Source: Corynebacterium humireducens NBRC 106098 = DSM 45392 (lineage in GTDB: Bacteria; Actinomycetota; Actinomycetes; Mycobacteriales; Mycobacteriaceae). Taken from it: a stretch of DNA of 64,000 nucleotides. The stretch is from positions 682,001 to 746,000 of the forward strand of contig NZ_CP005286.1 in NCBI RefSeq assembly GCF_000819445.1, read 5' to 3'. Below the pieces are notes generated by a model. The model was not told the DNA's origin and did not search any database. It was given only the letters and a program-made list of their open reading frames with translations. This document shows, in pieces, positions 41,882-50,030 of the stretch. Position numbers and translations under genes: made by a program. How positions within the stretch are numbered: the stretch's first letter is position 1; every line of letters begins with the position of its first letter.

Positions 41882-43515
41882 CGGTTCGCGCGGTACCAGC
41901 GCACGAGCGCGTCGGTGGAGGAGTCGCCGGAGTCGACCTCCTCGGCGCCGGAGACGGCGGCGGCCAGCTGGTTGGCCTGCTGCTTGCCCAGCTCCACGCC
42001 CCACTGGTCGAAGGAGTTGATGTCCCAGATGACGCCCTGGACGAAGGTGATGTGCTCGTAGAGGGCGATGAGCGCGCCGAGCACCGCCGGGGTGAGCTCC
42101 TCCGCGAGGATGGTCGTGGACGGGCGGTTGCCCGGCATGACCTTGTGGGCGACGAGGTCCGCGGACACTCCCTCGGCGGCGATCTCCTCGGCGGTCTTGC
42201 CGAAGGCCAGCACCTTGCTCTGGGCGAAGAGGTTGCCCATGAGCAGGTCGTGCATGGAGCCCTCGCCGGTGGCGGTCGGCAGGTCGTTCTTCGGGCGGGC
42301 GAAGCCGATGAAGTCGGCCGGGACGACGCGGGTGCCCTGGTGCATGAGCTGGTAGAAGGCGTGCTGGCCGTTGGTGCCCGGCTCGCCCCAGTAGATCTCA
42401 CCGGTGGCGTAGTCGACGGCGGTGCCGTCGTGTCGGACGGACTTGCCGTTGGACTCCATGGTCAGCTGCTGCAGGTAGGCGGCGAAACGGGAGAGGTCCT
42501 GAGAGTAGGGGAGGACCGCGTGGGTCTCGAAGCCGTGGAAGTTGACGTACCAGATGCCCAGCAGCGCCATGAGGACGGGCACGTTCTTCTCGAAGGGGGT
42601 CGCGCGGAAGTGCTCGTCCATGGCGCGGAAGCCCTCGAGGAAGCGCATGAAGTCCAGCGGGCCGATGACGGCCATGAGGGACAGGCCGATGGCGGAGTCG
42701 ACGGAGTAGCGGCCGCCTACCCAGTCCCAGAAGCCGAACATGTTGTCGGTGTCGATGCCGAACTCGGCGACCTTCTGGGCGTTGGTGGACACCGCCACGA
42801 AGTGCTTCGCGACGGCCGACTCGTCCCCGTCGAAGGCCTGCAGCAGCCAGCGCTTCGCGGCGTGCGCGTTGGCGAGGGTCTCCTGGGTGGTGAAGGTCTT
42901 GGAGGCGATGATGAACAGGGTCGACTCGGGGTCGAGCTCGTCGAGGGTGGCGGACATGTCGGCCGGGTCGACGTTGGAGACGAACTCGGCGGTGATGCCG
43001 GCGGTGGCGTAGGAGCGCAGCGCCCGGGCGGCCATGGCCGGGCCCAGGTCGGAGCCGCCGATGCCGATGTTGACGACCTTCTTGATGGTGCGGCCGGTGT
43101 GGCCGAGCCAGGTGCCCGCACGCAGGGAGGAGGCGAAGTCGCGCATGCGGCCGAGCACCTCGTGGACGTCGGCGGCGACGTCCTGGCCGTCGACCTCGAG
43201 GTCCTCCTCGACCGGCAGACGCAGGGCGGTGTGCAGCACGGCGCGGTCCTCGGTGTTGTTGATGTGCACGCCGCTGAACATCGCCTCGATGGCCTCGGTG
43301 AGCTGCGCCTCCTTGGCGAGGGCGACGAGGGAGGCCACGGTGGCGTCGTCAAGCAGGTTCTTGGAGAGGTCGACGTGGAGACCGGCCGCATCGAAGGTCA
43401 GCTTCTCCGCACGCTGCGGATCCGCGGCGAACAGCTCCCGCAGGGTCTGACCCTGGGTGCGCTCGAACTCGGACTCCAGGTTCTTCCATTCAGCGGAGGT
43501 GGTGATGTCGGCCAT
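41878..43515 (-). CDS. pgi: Glucose-6-phosphate isomerase
   Basis: The 545-residue glycolytic enzyme interconverts glucose-6-phosphate and fructose-6-phosphate. It shows [18 protein letters not shown], the [20 protein letters not shown] signature and [16 protein letters not shown] near the end. Length and motifs are normal. In M. tuberculosis pgi is likewise beside the chorismate mutase and uvrD1 genes. It diverges from mhuD. Confidence 0.97.
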   Translation of the reverse strand: MADITTSAEWKNLESEFERTQGQTLRELFAADPQRAEKLTFDAAGLHVDLSKNLLDDATVASLVALAKEAQLTEAIEAMFSGVHINNTEDRAVLHTALRLPVEEDLEVDGQDVAADVHEVLGRMRDFASSLRAGTWLGHTGRTIKKVVNIGIGGSDLGPAMAARALRSYATAGITAEFVSNVDPADMSATLDELDPESTLFIIASKTFTTQETLANAHAAKRWLLQAFDGDESAVAKHFVAVSTNAQKVAEFGIDTDNMFGFWDWVGGRYSVDSAIGLSLMAVIGPLDFMRFLEGFRAMDEHFRATPFEKNVPVLMALLGIWYVNFHGFETHAVLPYSQDLSRFAAYLQQLTMESNGKSVRHDGTAVDYATGEIYWGEPGTNGQHAFYQLMHQGTRVVPADFIGFARPKNDLPTATGEGSMHDLLMGNLFAQSKVLAFGKTAEEIAAEGVSADLVAHKVMPGNRPSTTILAEELTPAVLGALIALYEHITFVQGVIWDINSFDQWGVELGKQQANQLAAAVSGAEEVDSGDSSTDALVRWYRANR

Positions 43516-43618
43516 GGGTCGGGCTCCTCAATGCGGGGATATGTTCGGGACACTCACGAATCTAGTGACTTTCCCGGGTGTCCGCCGGGGAAGCGGCCGG
43601 TTGGGCACAATGGGGGGC

Positions 43619-43921
43619 ATGAGCATCGTGAAAATCAACGCCATCACCGTCCCCGAGGGCGCCGGCCCGCAGCTGGAGGAGCGCTTCGCCGCCCGGAAGA
43701 ACGCCGTCGACCAGGCACCCGGCTTCGAGGGTTTCCAGCTTCTCCGCCCCGTGGCCGGGGAGAACCGCTACTTCGTGGTCACCCGCTGGGCCGACGAGGA
43801 GTCCTACATCGCCTGGCGCGACGGTGACGCCCGGGCCGCCCACGGTGGGGACCGCAAGCCCGTCGCCACCGGCGCGGAACTGCTCGAGTTCGAGGTCGTC
43901 CTCGACTCCACCCGGGATTAA
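43619..43921 (+). CDS. mhuD: MhuD-type heme-degrading monooxygenase
   Basis: A 100-residue ABM-fold protein starting MSIVKINAITVPEGAGPQLE. The three residues that bind and ruffle heme in mycobacterial MhuD are at the same positions: Asn7, Trp66 (SYIAWRDGD) and His75 (AAHGGD). MhuD opens heme to mycobilin and frees iron without CO. An ATG three codons upstream (43610) is an alternative. The gene is upstream of gabD in the same direction, 17 nt apart. Confidence 0.88.
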   Translation: MSIVKINAITVPEGAGPQLEERFAARKNAVDQAPGFEGFQLLRPVAGENRYFVVTRWADEESYIAWRDGDARAAHGGDRKPVATGAELLEFEVVLDSTRD

Positions 43922-43938
43922 GGAGTAATGGTGGGGGT

Positions 43939-45399
43939 ATGAACCCCACCACACTTCTCGCCTCCGCCCCGAGGGGACTCTTCCTCGACGGGGCCTTCGT
44001 CGATTCCTCCGACTCCGGCACCCTTGAGGTGATCAACCCCTCCGACGGCACCGTGCTCACGGAGGTGGCCTCCGCCACCGAGGAGGACGTCCGCCGCGCC
44101 CTCGACCTGGCCTGCGCCGCTCAGACGGAATGGGCGGCGACCCCGGCGCGCGAGCGTTCCGAGATCCTCCGCCGCGCCTTCGAGCTCATCACTGCGCACA
44201 CCGAGGAGCTCACCTGGCTGCAGTCGGCGGAGCTGGGGCGCGCGCTGCCGGACTCCCGCGCCGAGGTCGCCTACGGGGCGGAGTTCTTCCGCTGGTTCGC
44301 CGAGGAGGCGGTGCGGGTGCGCGGCGACTACCGGCACAGCCCCGCCGGCAACGCCCGCATCATCGTCCACCACCAGCCGGTCGGCCCGTGCCTGGCGATC
44401 ACCCCGTGGAACTTCCCGCTCGCGATGGGCGCCCGCAAGATCGTCCCGGCGCTGGCCGCGGGCTGCACGATGATCGTCAAGCCCGCCTCGAAGACGCCGC
44501 TGACCATGCTGTACCTGGCGAAACTCCTGCAGGAGGCGGGCCTGCCCGACGGCGTCCTCGCCGTCGTGCCCACCGCCTCCTCCTCGCGGGTGTCCGCGCT
44601 TCTCGACGACCCCCGCCTCCGCAAACTCACCTTCACCGGTTCCACCGAGGTCGGGCAGATGCTCGCCGCGCAGGCCGCGCAGCATTCGCTGCGCGTCTCC
44701 CTCGAACTCGGCGGCAACGCCCCCTACATCGTGTGCGAGGACGCCGACCTGGACCTCGCCGCCGAGGCCGTCGCCGTGGCGAAGATGCGCGGTGCCGGCC
44801 AGGTGTGCATCGCGGCCAACCGCTTCCTCGTCCACGCGGACGTGCGTGAGGAGTTCGTGGCGCGCGCGGTCAAGGTGATGGAGTCCTTCCGCATCGGTCG
44901 CGGCACCGACGAGGGCGTCACCTACGGCCCCCTCTCGGGTGCGGACCAGCTGGAGACCGTGTCCTCGCTCGTCGACGACGCCCTCTCGCGCGGTGCCTCC
45001 CGCCCCCTCGGCGGCACCCTGCCCGCGGACCTGCCGGAGGGTGGCTTCTACTTCCCGACGACCGTCCTCACCGACATCCCCGCCGACGCGGAGATCCTGT
45101 CGACGGAGATCTTCGGACCCGTCCTCGCGGTGGCGACCTTCGACACCGACGACGAGGCCGTGGAGATGGCCAACGACACCCCCTTCGGCCTGGCGGCCTA
45201 CCTGTTCTCGGAGAACCTGGAGCGCGCGTTGTCCCTGGCCGAACGCATCGAGGCCGGCATGGTCGCGGTGAACAAGGGGGCACTGTCCGACCCGGCGGCC
45301 CCCTTCGGCGGAGTCAAGGAGTCCGGCCTGGGACGGGAGGGTGGCTTCGAGGGCATCCACGAGTACCTCGAGCCGAAGTTCATCTCGCTGCCTCTCTAG
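43939..45399 (+). CDS. gabD: Succinate-semialdehyde dehydrogenase family
   Basis: The 486-residue aldehyde dehydrogenase has ITPWNFPLAMGARKIVPALA, the NAD-binding FTGSTEVGQML, the Glu in LELGGNAPYIV and catalytic Cys in GAGQVCIAANRF, then EIFGPVLAVATF. The sequence style fits the succinate-semialdehyde (GabD) group, which oxidises the aldehyde to succinate in GABA breakdown. It meets the methyltransferase gene tail to tail with 4 bases of overlap. Substrate is inferred from similarity. Confidence 0.9.
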   Translation: MNPTTLLASAPRGLFLDGAFVDSSDSGTLEVINPSDGTVLTEVASATEEDVRRALDLACAAQTEWAATPARERSEILRRAFELITAHTEELTWLQSAELGRALPDSRAEVAYGAEFFRWFAEEAVRVRGDYRHSPAGNARIIVHHQPVGPCLAITPWNFPLAMGARKIVPALAAGCTMIVKPASKTPLTMLYLAKLLQEAGLPDGVLAVVPTASSSRVSALLDDPRLRKLTFTGSTEVGQMLAAQAAQHSLRVSLELGGNAPYIVCEDADLDLAAEAVAVAKMRGAGQVCIAANRFLVHADVREEFVARAVKVMESFRIGRGTDEGVTYGPLSGADQLETVSSLVDDALSRGASRPLGGTLPADLPEGGFYFPTTVLTDIPADAEILSTEIFGPVLAVATFDTDDEAVEMANDTPFGLAAYLFSENLERALSLAERIEAGMVAVNKGALSDPAAPFGGVKESGLGREGGFEGIHEYLEPKFISLPL

Positions 45400-45968
45400 G
45401 GTTTCGTCCAGCGCAGCAGATAGCGGTAGTAGAGGCCCCGGCGGATCCGCGCGCCGGGCAGGAGCTGCCGCGCAGTGGAGCGGATCTCGGCGAGGCTCTC
45501 CCGGGGTGCGGCGACGGGGACCCCGATGTCGCGTGTCTCCCCGTGCAGCCACGATCCGAGGCGGACGGGAAGGACCTGCAACGCGGAGATGATCCAGTCG
45601 CCGGGGCTCCGGTTGGCGGCCAGCCCGACGACGAGCAGCTCCCGGGCCTTCGTCAGCGCGGCGGTGAGATCCATGTGGTGGAGGCTGGCGACGAAGATGA
45701 TGACGTCGTAGGGGTGTTCCGGGGAGTGGTCGGCGAACGATTCCTTCTCGACGCGCGCGTGGGGGAGGTGCGCCAGGCGTTCTGCGGCCCGGCGGGCGGT
45801 CGCGGAGTCGGGCTCGAGGCCGACGACGGCGTCGGCAAGCGGGGCCAGCTTCTCCAGGAGAAGACCGTCGCCGCACCCGACGTCGAGCACGCGGGAACGT
45901 GGCTGCCCGGCAACGATGCCGAGCAGCCACGGGTGGTAGGCGGAGTTGTGGTTCCAGCAGGTGTGCAC
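45396..45968 (-). CDS. Class I SAM-dependent methyltransferase
   Basis: A 190-residue protein with the SAM-binding Rossmann signature RVLDVGCGDGLLLEKLAPLA, an acidic strand end (VVGLEPDS) and IIFVASLHHMD in the motif IV area. The start is GTG 45968 with GAGAGGAG upstream. The substrate is unknown. It is third in a likely operon after chorismate mutase and the 117-residue protein. Confidence 0.85.
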   Translation of the reverse strand: MHTCWNHNSAYHPWLLGIVAGQPRSRVLDVGCGDGLLLEKLAPLADAVVGLEPDSATARRAAERLAHLPHARVEKESFADHSPEHPYDVIIFVASLHHMDLTAALTKARELLVVGLAANRSPGDWIISALQVLPVRLGSWLHGETRDIGVPVAAPRESLAEIRSTARQLLPGARIRRGLYYRYLLRWTKP

Positions 45969-46013
45969 GGCGGGGGAACTCCTCTCTGGGGCTGGACAGG
46001 CCCGCCCGTCGGC

Positions 46014-46367
46014 TCAGCAGCGCCTGAGGTTCACGTGGGTCTGGAAGCCCGGGAAAGGGTCGCGTTCGGTGGGGCCGCAGAAGAACAGCTGCTGGCGCAC
46101 GGTCTCCTCGTGCTCCGGGTCGAGTGAGAGGACGCACTGCACGGTGAACAGCTCGAGCGGGTCCGGGTCGAGTCCTTCGTGGACGGCGGTCTCCCGCAGG
46201 GAGGCGAGCAGCCCGGGGTCGTCGGCCGACTCCGGGTACGCGGAGAGGAAGTGGACGGTGGCGTGGCCGGGAGGGATGGCGGCGACGCGGGCGGCGAAGA
46301 GGTCGGAGGCGGCGTCGAGAAGCGCAGGGTCGGCGACGAACCAGGTGGTGACCAGCAGGCTATCCAA
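46014..46367 (-). CDS. Conserved hypothetical protein (117 residues)
   Basis: The best start is TTG 46367, which overlaps the end of the chorismate mutase gene (TTGGATAG). The product, from DSLLVTTWFVADPALLDAAS, is an alpha/beta protein with LELFTVQCVLSLDPEHEE and ends FQTHVNLRRC. No family recognised. Tight coupling suggests a role with the mutase operon; M. tuberculosis also has a small gene between pgi and the mutase. Confidence 0.65.
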   Translation of the reverse strand: MDSLLVTTWFVADPALLDAASDLFAARVAAIPPGHATVHFLSAYPESADDPGLLASLRETAVHEGLDPDPLELFTVQCVLSLDPEHEETVRQQLFFCGPTERDPFPGFQTHVNLRRC

Positions 46368-46665
46368 GGCGGCCGCGGCCCAGCTGCAGCAGGGCGTTGG
46401 CGATGACGGGTCCCTCGGGGCCGAGTTCCTCGCGGAACTGGTTGATGATCGCCACCTCGCGGGTGTGCACGAGGCGGGTGCCGCCGGAGCCCATGCGGGT
46501 CTTGCCGATGGCACGGGAGACCTCCGTACGGCGCTTGACGGCGTCGAGGATGATGCGGTCGAGGCGGTCGATCTCCCGGCGGTACTGCTGGATCTCCGCG
46601 TCGGACAGCGGGTCATCGGTGCCGGAGGGCATGCGGATCTCAAAGTCGCGGGCAGCATCAGTCAT
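46360..46665 (-). CDS. Chorismate mutase, AroQ type
   Basis: The 101-residue protein, from ATG 46665 (ATG 46674 also possible), is a single helical AroQ domain: QYRREIDRLDRIILDAVKRRTEVSRAIG with the key Arg and Lys residues, then TREVAIINQFREELG. It rearranges chorismate to prephenate for Phe and Tyr. In actinobacteria this short form is active only in complex with DAHP synthase and is feedback-controlled there. It diverges from pcrA, as Rv0948c does from uvrD1. Confidence 0.9.
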   Translation of the reverse strand: MTDAARDFEIRMPSGTDDPLSDAEIQQYRREIDRLDRIILDAVKRRTEVSRAIGKTRMGSGGTRLVHTREVAIINQFREELGPEGPVIANALLQLGRGRLG

Positions 46666-46720
46666 GGGTGACATTGTGCCACGGGAGGTCATGTCGGCAG
46701 CGACTAGTAGGTTGTTGTAC

Positions 46721-49051
46721 ATGCAGCCAACCTCCACTGATCTCACTCTCGGTCTCAACGAACAGCAGAAGGCGGCGGTCGAACACGCGGGTTCGCCGCT
46801 GCTCATCGTGGCGGGCGCGGGGTCCGGCAAGACGGCCGTGCTCACGCGGCGTATCGCGCACCTCATGCGCGACCGTGGGGTGGCGCCGTGGGAGATCCTG
46901 GCGATCACGTTCACCAACAAGGCCGCCGCGGAGATGCGGGAGCGTGTCTCCGCGCTGGTGGGGCCGGTGGCGGAGCGGATGTGGGTGGCCACGTTCCACT
47001 CGGTGTGCGTGCGTATCCTGCGGCAGCAGGCGCAGCTGGTGCCGGGCCTGAACACGAACTTCACGATCTACGACTCGGATGACTCGCGGCGGCTGCTGGG
47101 CATGATCGCGAAGGACCACCAGCTGGACCTGAAGAAGTTCACGGCCCGGGTGCTGGCGAACGCGATCTCGAATCTCAAGAACGAGCTCATCTCCCCGGAG
47201 GCGGCGGCCGCGGACGCGGAGGTGATCCGCAACCCCTTCGACGTCACCGTCGCGGAGGTCTACGCCGACTACCAGCGGCGCCTGCGGGCGGCGAACGCCG
47301 TCGACTTCGACGACCTCATCGGCGAGGTGGTGCGCATCTTCCAGCAGCACCCGCAGGTGGTGGACCACTACCGTCGGCGTTTCCGCCACGTGCTCATCGA
47401 CGAGTACCAGGACACCAACCACGCGCAGTACATGCTGGTGGCCACGCTCGTCGGCACGGGGTCAGACGCCCCGGAGCTGTGCGTGGTGGGTGACTCGGAC
47501 CAGTCGATCTACGCCTTCCGTGGCGCGACGATCCGCAACATCGAGGAGTTCGAGCGCGACTACCCGCAGGCCCGCACGATCCTCCTGGAGCAGAACTACC
47601 GGTCGACGCAGACGATCCTCAGCGCCGCCAACGCGGTGATCTCCCGGAACGACGGCCGCCGGGAGAAGAAGCTGTGGACCGCCCTCGGGGAGGGCTCGCA
47701 GATCGTCGGCTACGTCGCCGACAACGAGCACGACGAGGCCCGTTTCATCGCGGGGGAGGTGGACGCGCTCGTCGACAAGGGGCGCAGCTACCACGACATC
47801 GCCGTCATGTACCGCACCAACAACGCCTCCCGCGCGCTGGAGGAGGTGTTCATCCGCGCCGGCATCCCGTACAAGGTGGTCGGCGGGACGCGCTTCTACG
47901 AGCGCGCCGAGATCCGCGACATCGTCGCCTACCTGCGCGTCCTGGAGAACCTGGACGACACGGTCAGCCTGCGGCGCATCATCAACACCCCGCGCCGCGG
48001 CATCGGCGACCGCGCGCAGGCCTTCCTGGCGCTGCACGCGGAGAACAACGGCATGTCCTTCGGACAGGCGCTTCTCGACGCCGCCGAGGACAAGGTTGCC
48101 CTCCTCGGCGCCCGCGGCCGCAACGCGGTGCTGAAGTTCAACGAGATGATGGACGGCATCCGCGCGGAGATGCCCACGCTCGACATCGGCGAGCTCATCT
48201 CCCTGGTCCTGGACGCGACGGGCTACCGCGAGCAGCTGGAACTGAGCAACGACCCGCAGGACGGGGCCCGCCTGGACAACCTCAACGAGCTGGTGTCCGT
48301 GGCCCGTGAGTTCGCCTCCGAGGCGGCCAACATGGTCGCCTACGCGGAGATGGACGGCGGGGAGTTCTCCCTCGAGGAGGGCGAGCCGGAGCCGGGTTCC
48401 CTGCAGGCCTTCCTGGAGAAGGTCTCGCTGGTGGCCGACGCCGACCAGATCCCCGACAACGAGCAGGGCGTGGTCACGCTCATGACGCTCCACACGGCGA
48501 AGGGGCTGGAGTTCCCCGTGGTGTTCCTCACCGGCTGGGAGGACGGCCAGTTCCCGCACCTGCGGGCCCTCGGGGACCCGGAGGAGCTGGCGGAGGAGCG
48601 GCGCCTGGCGTACGTGGGCATCACCCGCGCCCGCGAGCAGCTCTACCTCACGCGCGCGATGCTGCGCTCCTCGTGGGGCAACCCGATGACGAATCCCCCG
48701 AGCCGTTTCCTGGCGGAGGTGCCGGAGGAGCTCATCGACTGGCGCCGGGAGGAGCCGGAGCAGTCCTGGGGTTCCTCGTGGGGCGCCGGCGGGAGCGGCG
48801 GGGGCGGCGGCTGGGGCCGGCACACCCCGCAGCGCACCGCACCGCGGAAGCCGGGCCTGCCGAAGGCCCGCCCGACGAACAACAACCTGCAGCTCGTGGT
48901 GGGGGACCGCGTCAACCACGACAAGTACGGGCTGGGCACGGTCATCGCGGCCGACGGTTCGGGGGCGCGCGCGACGGTGACGATCGACTTCGGTTCCGCC
49001 GGCAAGGTGCGCCTCATGCTCATCGGCGGTGTGCCGATGGAGAAGCTCTAG
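46721..49051 (+). CDS. pcrA: UvrD/PcrA-type DNA helicase
   Basis: A 776-residue superfamily 1A helicase: LLIVAGAGSGKTAVLTRR (Walker A, residues about 29-38), LIDEYQDTNHAQYML, VVGDSDQSIYAFRGA, ILLEQNYRST and VTLMTLHTAKGLEFPVVF. The C-terminus holds a Tudor-like domain (GDRVNHDKYGLGTVIAADG) that binds RNA polymerase. It unwinds 3'-5' in repair and removes blocks from forks. The start is ATG 46721. Confidence 0.95.
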   Translation: MQPTSTDLTLGLNEQQKAAVEHAGSPLLIVAGAGSGKTAVLTRRIAHLMRDRGVAPWEILAITFTNKAAAEMRERVSALVGPVAERMWVATFHSVCVRILRQQAQLVPGLNTNFTIYDSDDSRRLLGMIAKDHQLDLKKFTARVLANAISNLKNELISPEAAAADAEVIRNPFDVTVAEVYADYQRRLRAANAVDFDDLIGEVVRIFQQHPQVVDHYRRRFRHVLIDEYQDTNHAQYMLVATLVGTGSDAPELCVVGDSDQSIYAFRGATIRNIEEFERDYPQARTILLEQNYRSTQTILSAANAVISRNDGRREKKLWTALGEGSQIVGYVADNEHDEARFIAGEVDALVDKGRSYHDIAVMYRTNNASRALEEVFIRAGIPYKVVGGTRFYERAEIRDIVAYLRVLENLDDTVSLRRIINTPRRGIGDRAQAFLALHAENNGMSFGQALLDAAEDKVALLGARGRNAVLKFNEMMDGIRAEMPTLDIGELISLVLDATGYREQLELSNDPQDGARLDNLNELVSVAREFASEAANMVAYAEMDGGEFSLEEGEPEPGSLQAFLEKVSLVADADQIPDNEQGVVTLMTLHTAKGLEFPVVFLTGWEDGQFPHLRALGDPEELAEERRLAYVGITRAREQLYLTRAMLRSSWGNPMTNPPSRFLAEVPEELIDWRREEPEQSWGSSWGAGGSGGGGGWGRHTPQRTAPRKPGLPKARPTNNNLQLVVGDRVNHDKYGLGTVIAADGSGARATVTIDFGSAGKVRLMLIGGVPMEKL

Positions 49052-49063
49052 CCTGCCGGGGTC

Positions 49064-49816
49064 CTAGCGGACGGTGATGCCCTGCTGGGAGAACCAGCCC
49101 ACCGGGTCGATGGCGGCACCGCCACCCGGGCGGATCTCGAAGTGCAGGTGCGGGCCGGTGGAGCGGCCCTCGTTGCCGATGGTGGCGATCTGCTCGCCGG
49201 CGGTCACGCGCTGGCCGACGGAGACGTTGATGGTGTGGACGTGGCCGTAGACGGAGATGGAGCCGTCGTCGTGACGCAGGCGCACCCACTTTCCGAAGCC
49301 GTTGGCGCCGCCGGCGGAGATGACCTCGCCGTCCATGACCGCGAGGACCGGGGTGCCGATGGGGTCGGCGATGTCGATGCCCTCGTGGGTGGCGCCCCAG
49401 CGGGCACCGTACCCGGAGGTGAAGCGACCGGAGGTGGGGAACACGACGGTGGCGCCGTCGGCGGTCTGGCCGCGGACCGGCGACATGCGCTGGGCGGTGC
49501 TGACGAGGTCCTTGAGGTTGACGTCCTCGGAGGAGACGACGGAGAAGGCGCTGAGCAGGGCCTCGAGGGGGTCGAGGATGACCTGCAGGTCGGAGCTGCC
49601 GAAGGCGGGGGTGTCGCTGGGCTGGGAGTTGCCGACGGTGTCGGCGAGCATGCCCAGGGCGGTCAGTGCGGTGAGGGCGTCGTCGAGGTCGAGGCCGGTG
49701 ACGCCCTCCTCGGTGATCTGGAACGAGGCCTCCTGCGCCTGTGCGGAGGGGGCGGCGACTGCGCCTGCCAGGGCGGTGCTGAGGATGAGGGCCGTGGCTC
49801 CGGCGCGTCTGAACAT
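49064..49816 (-). CDS. Secreted M23 (LytM) endopeptidase
   Basis: A 250-residue cell-wall peptidase with a signal peptide (RAGATALILSTALAGAVAA, cleavage after SAQA). The catalytic domain has the zinc ligands in GATHEGIDIADPIG and TGPHLHFEIRP. It should cut peptide bridges of peptidoglycan during division. It is convergent with pcrA, as is Rv0950c in M. tuberculosis. A second M23 gene is at 54016; both share an upstream block. Confidence 0.92.
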   Translation of the reverse strand: MFRRAGATALILSTALAGAVAAPSAQAQEASFQITEEGVTGLDLDDALTALTALGMLADTVGNSQPSDTPAFGSSDLQVILDPLEALLSAFSVVSSEDVNLKDLVSTAQRMSPVRGQTADGATVVFPTSGRFTSGYGARWGATHEGIDIADPIGTPVLAVMDGEVISAGGANGFGKWVRLRHDDGSISVYGHVHTINVSVGQRVTAGEQIATIGNEGRSTGPHLHFEIRPGGGAAIDPVGWFSQQGITVR

Positions 49817-49869
49817 GGGTCCTGCCTTCGTGGGTTCGGGATCGAGTCAAAAGTACCGGGGGCAGGGGG

Positions 49870-49960
49870 TGTCGGCAACGTAAAACGTGCTGGTCACGGG
49901 CGGCAACCGGGACGGAACGCGAGATCCCCGCAGCTCAAACCCCCTGTTACTGGTGTTACT
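49870..49960 (-). promoter_or_regulatory. Upstream region of first M23 gene: shared block and GTAAC repeats
   Basis: 49870-49911 (minus strand, core CCGGTTGCCGCCCGTGA) strongly resembles 54834-54875 upstream of the other M23 gene. Further upstream two GTTACT on the plus strand (49946-49951 and 49955-49960) give a 9-bp-spaced direct repeat like the reported MtrA box; MtrA is known to control peptidoglycan hydrolase genes. The 214-bp gap holds no gene. Confidence 0.4.
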
Positions 49961-50030
49961 GATGTTGCAGAAATGTAACGATGGGGTGAGGGCTGCGGGG
50001 GTGATTTTCCGGCCGTACGGCGCGTGTGGA

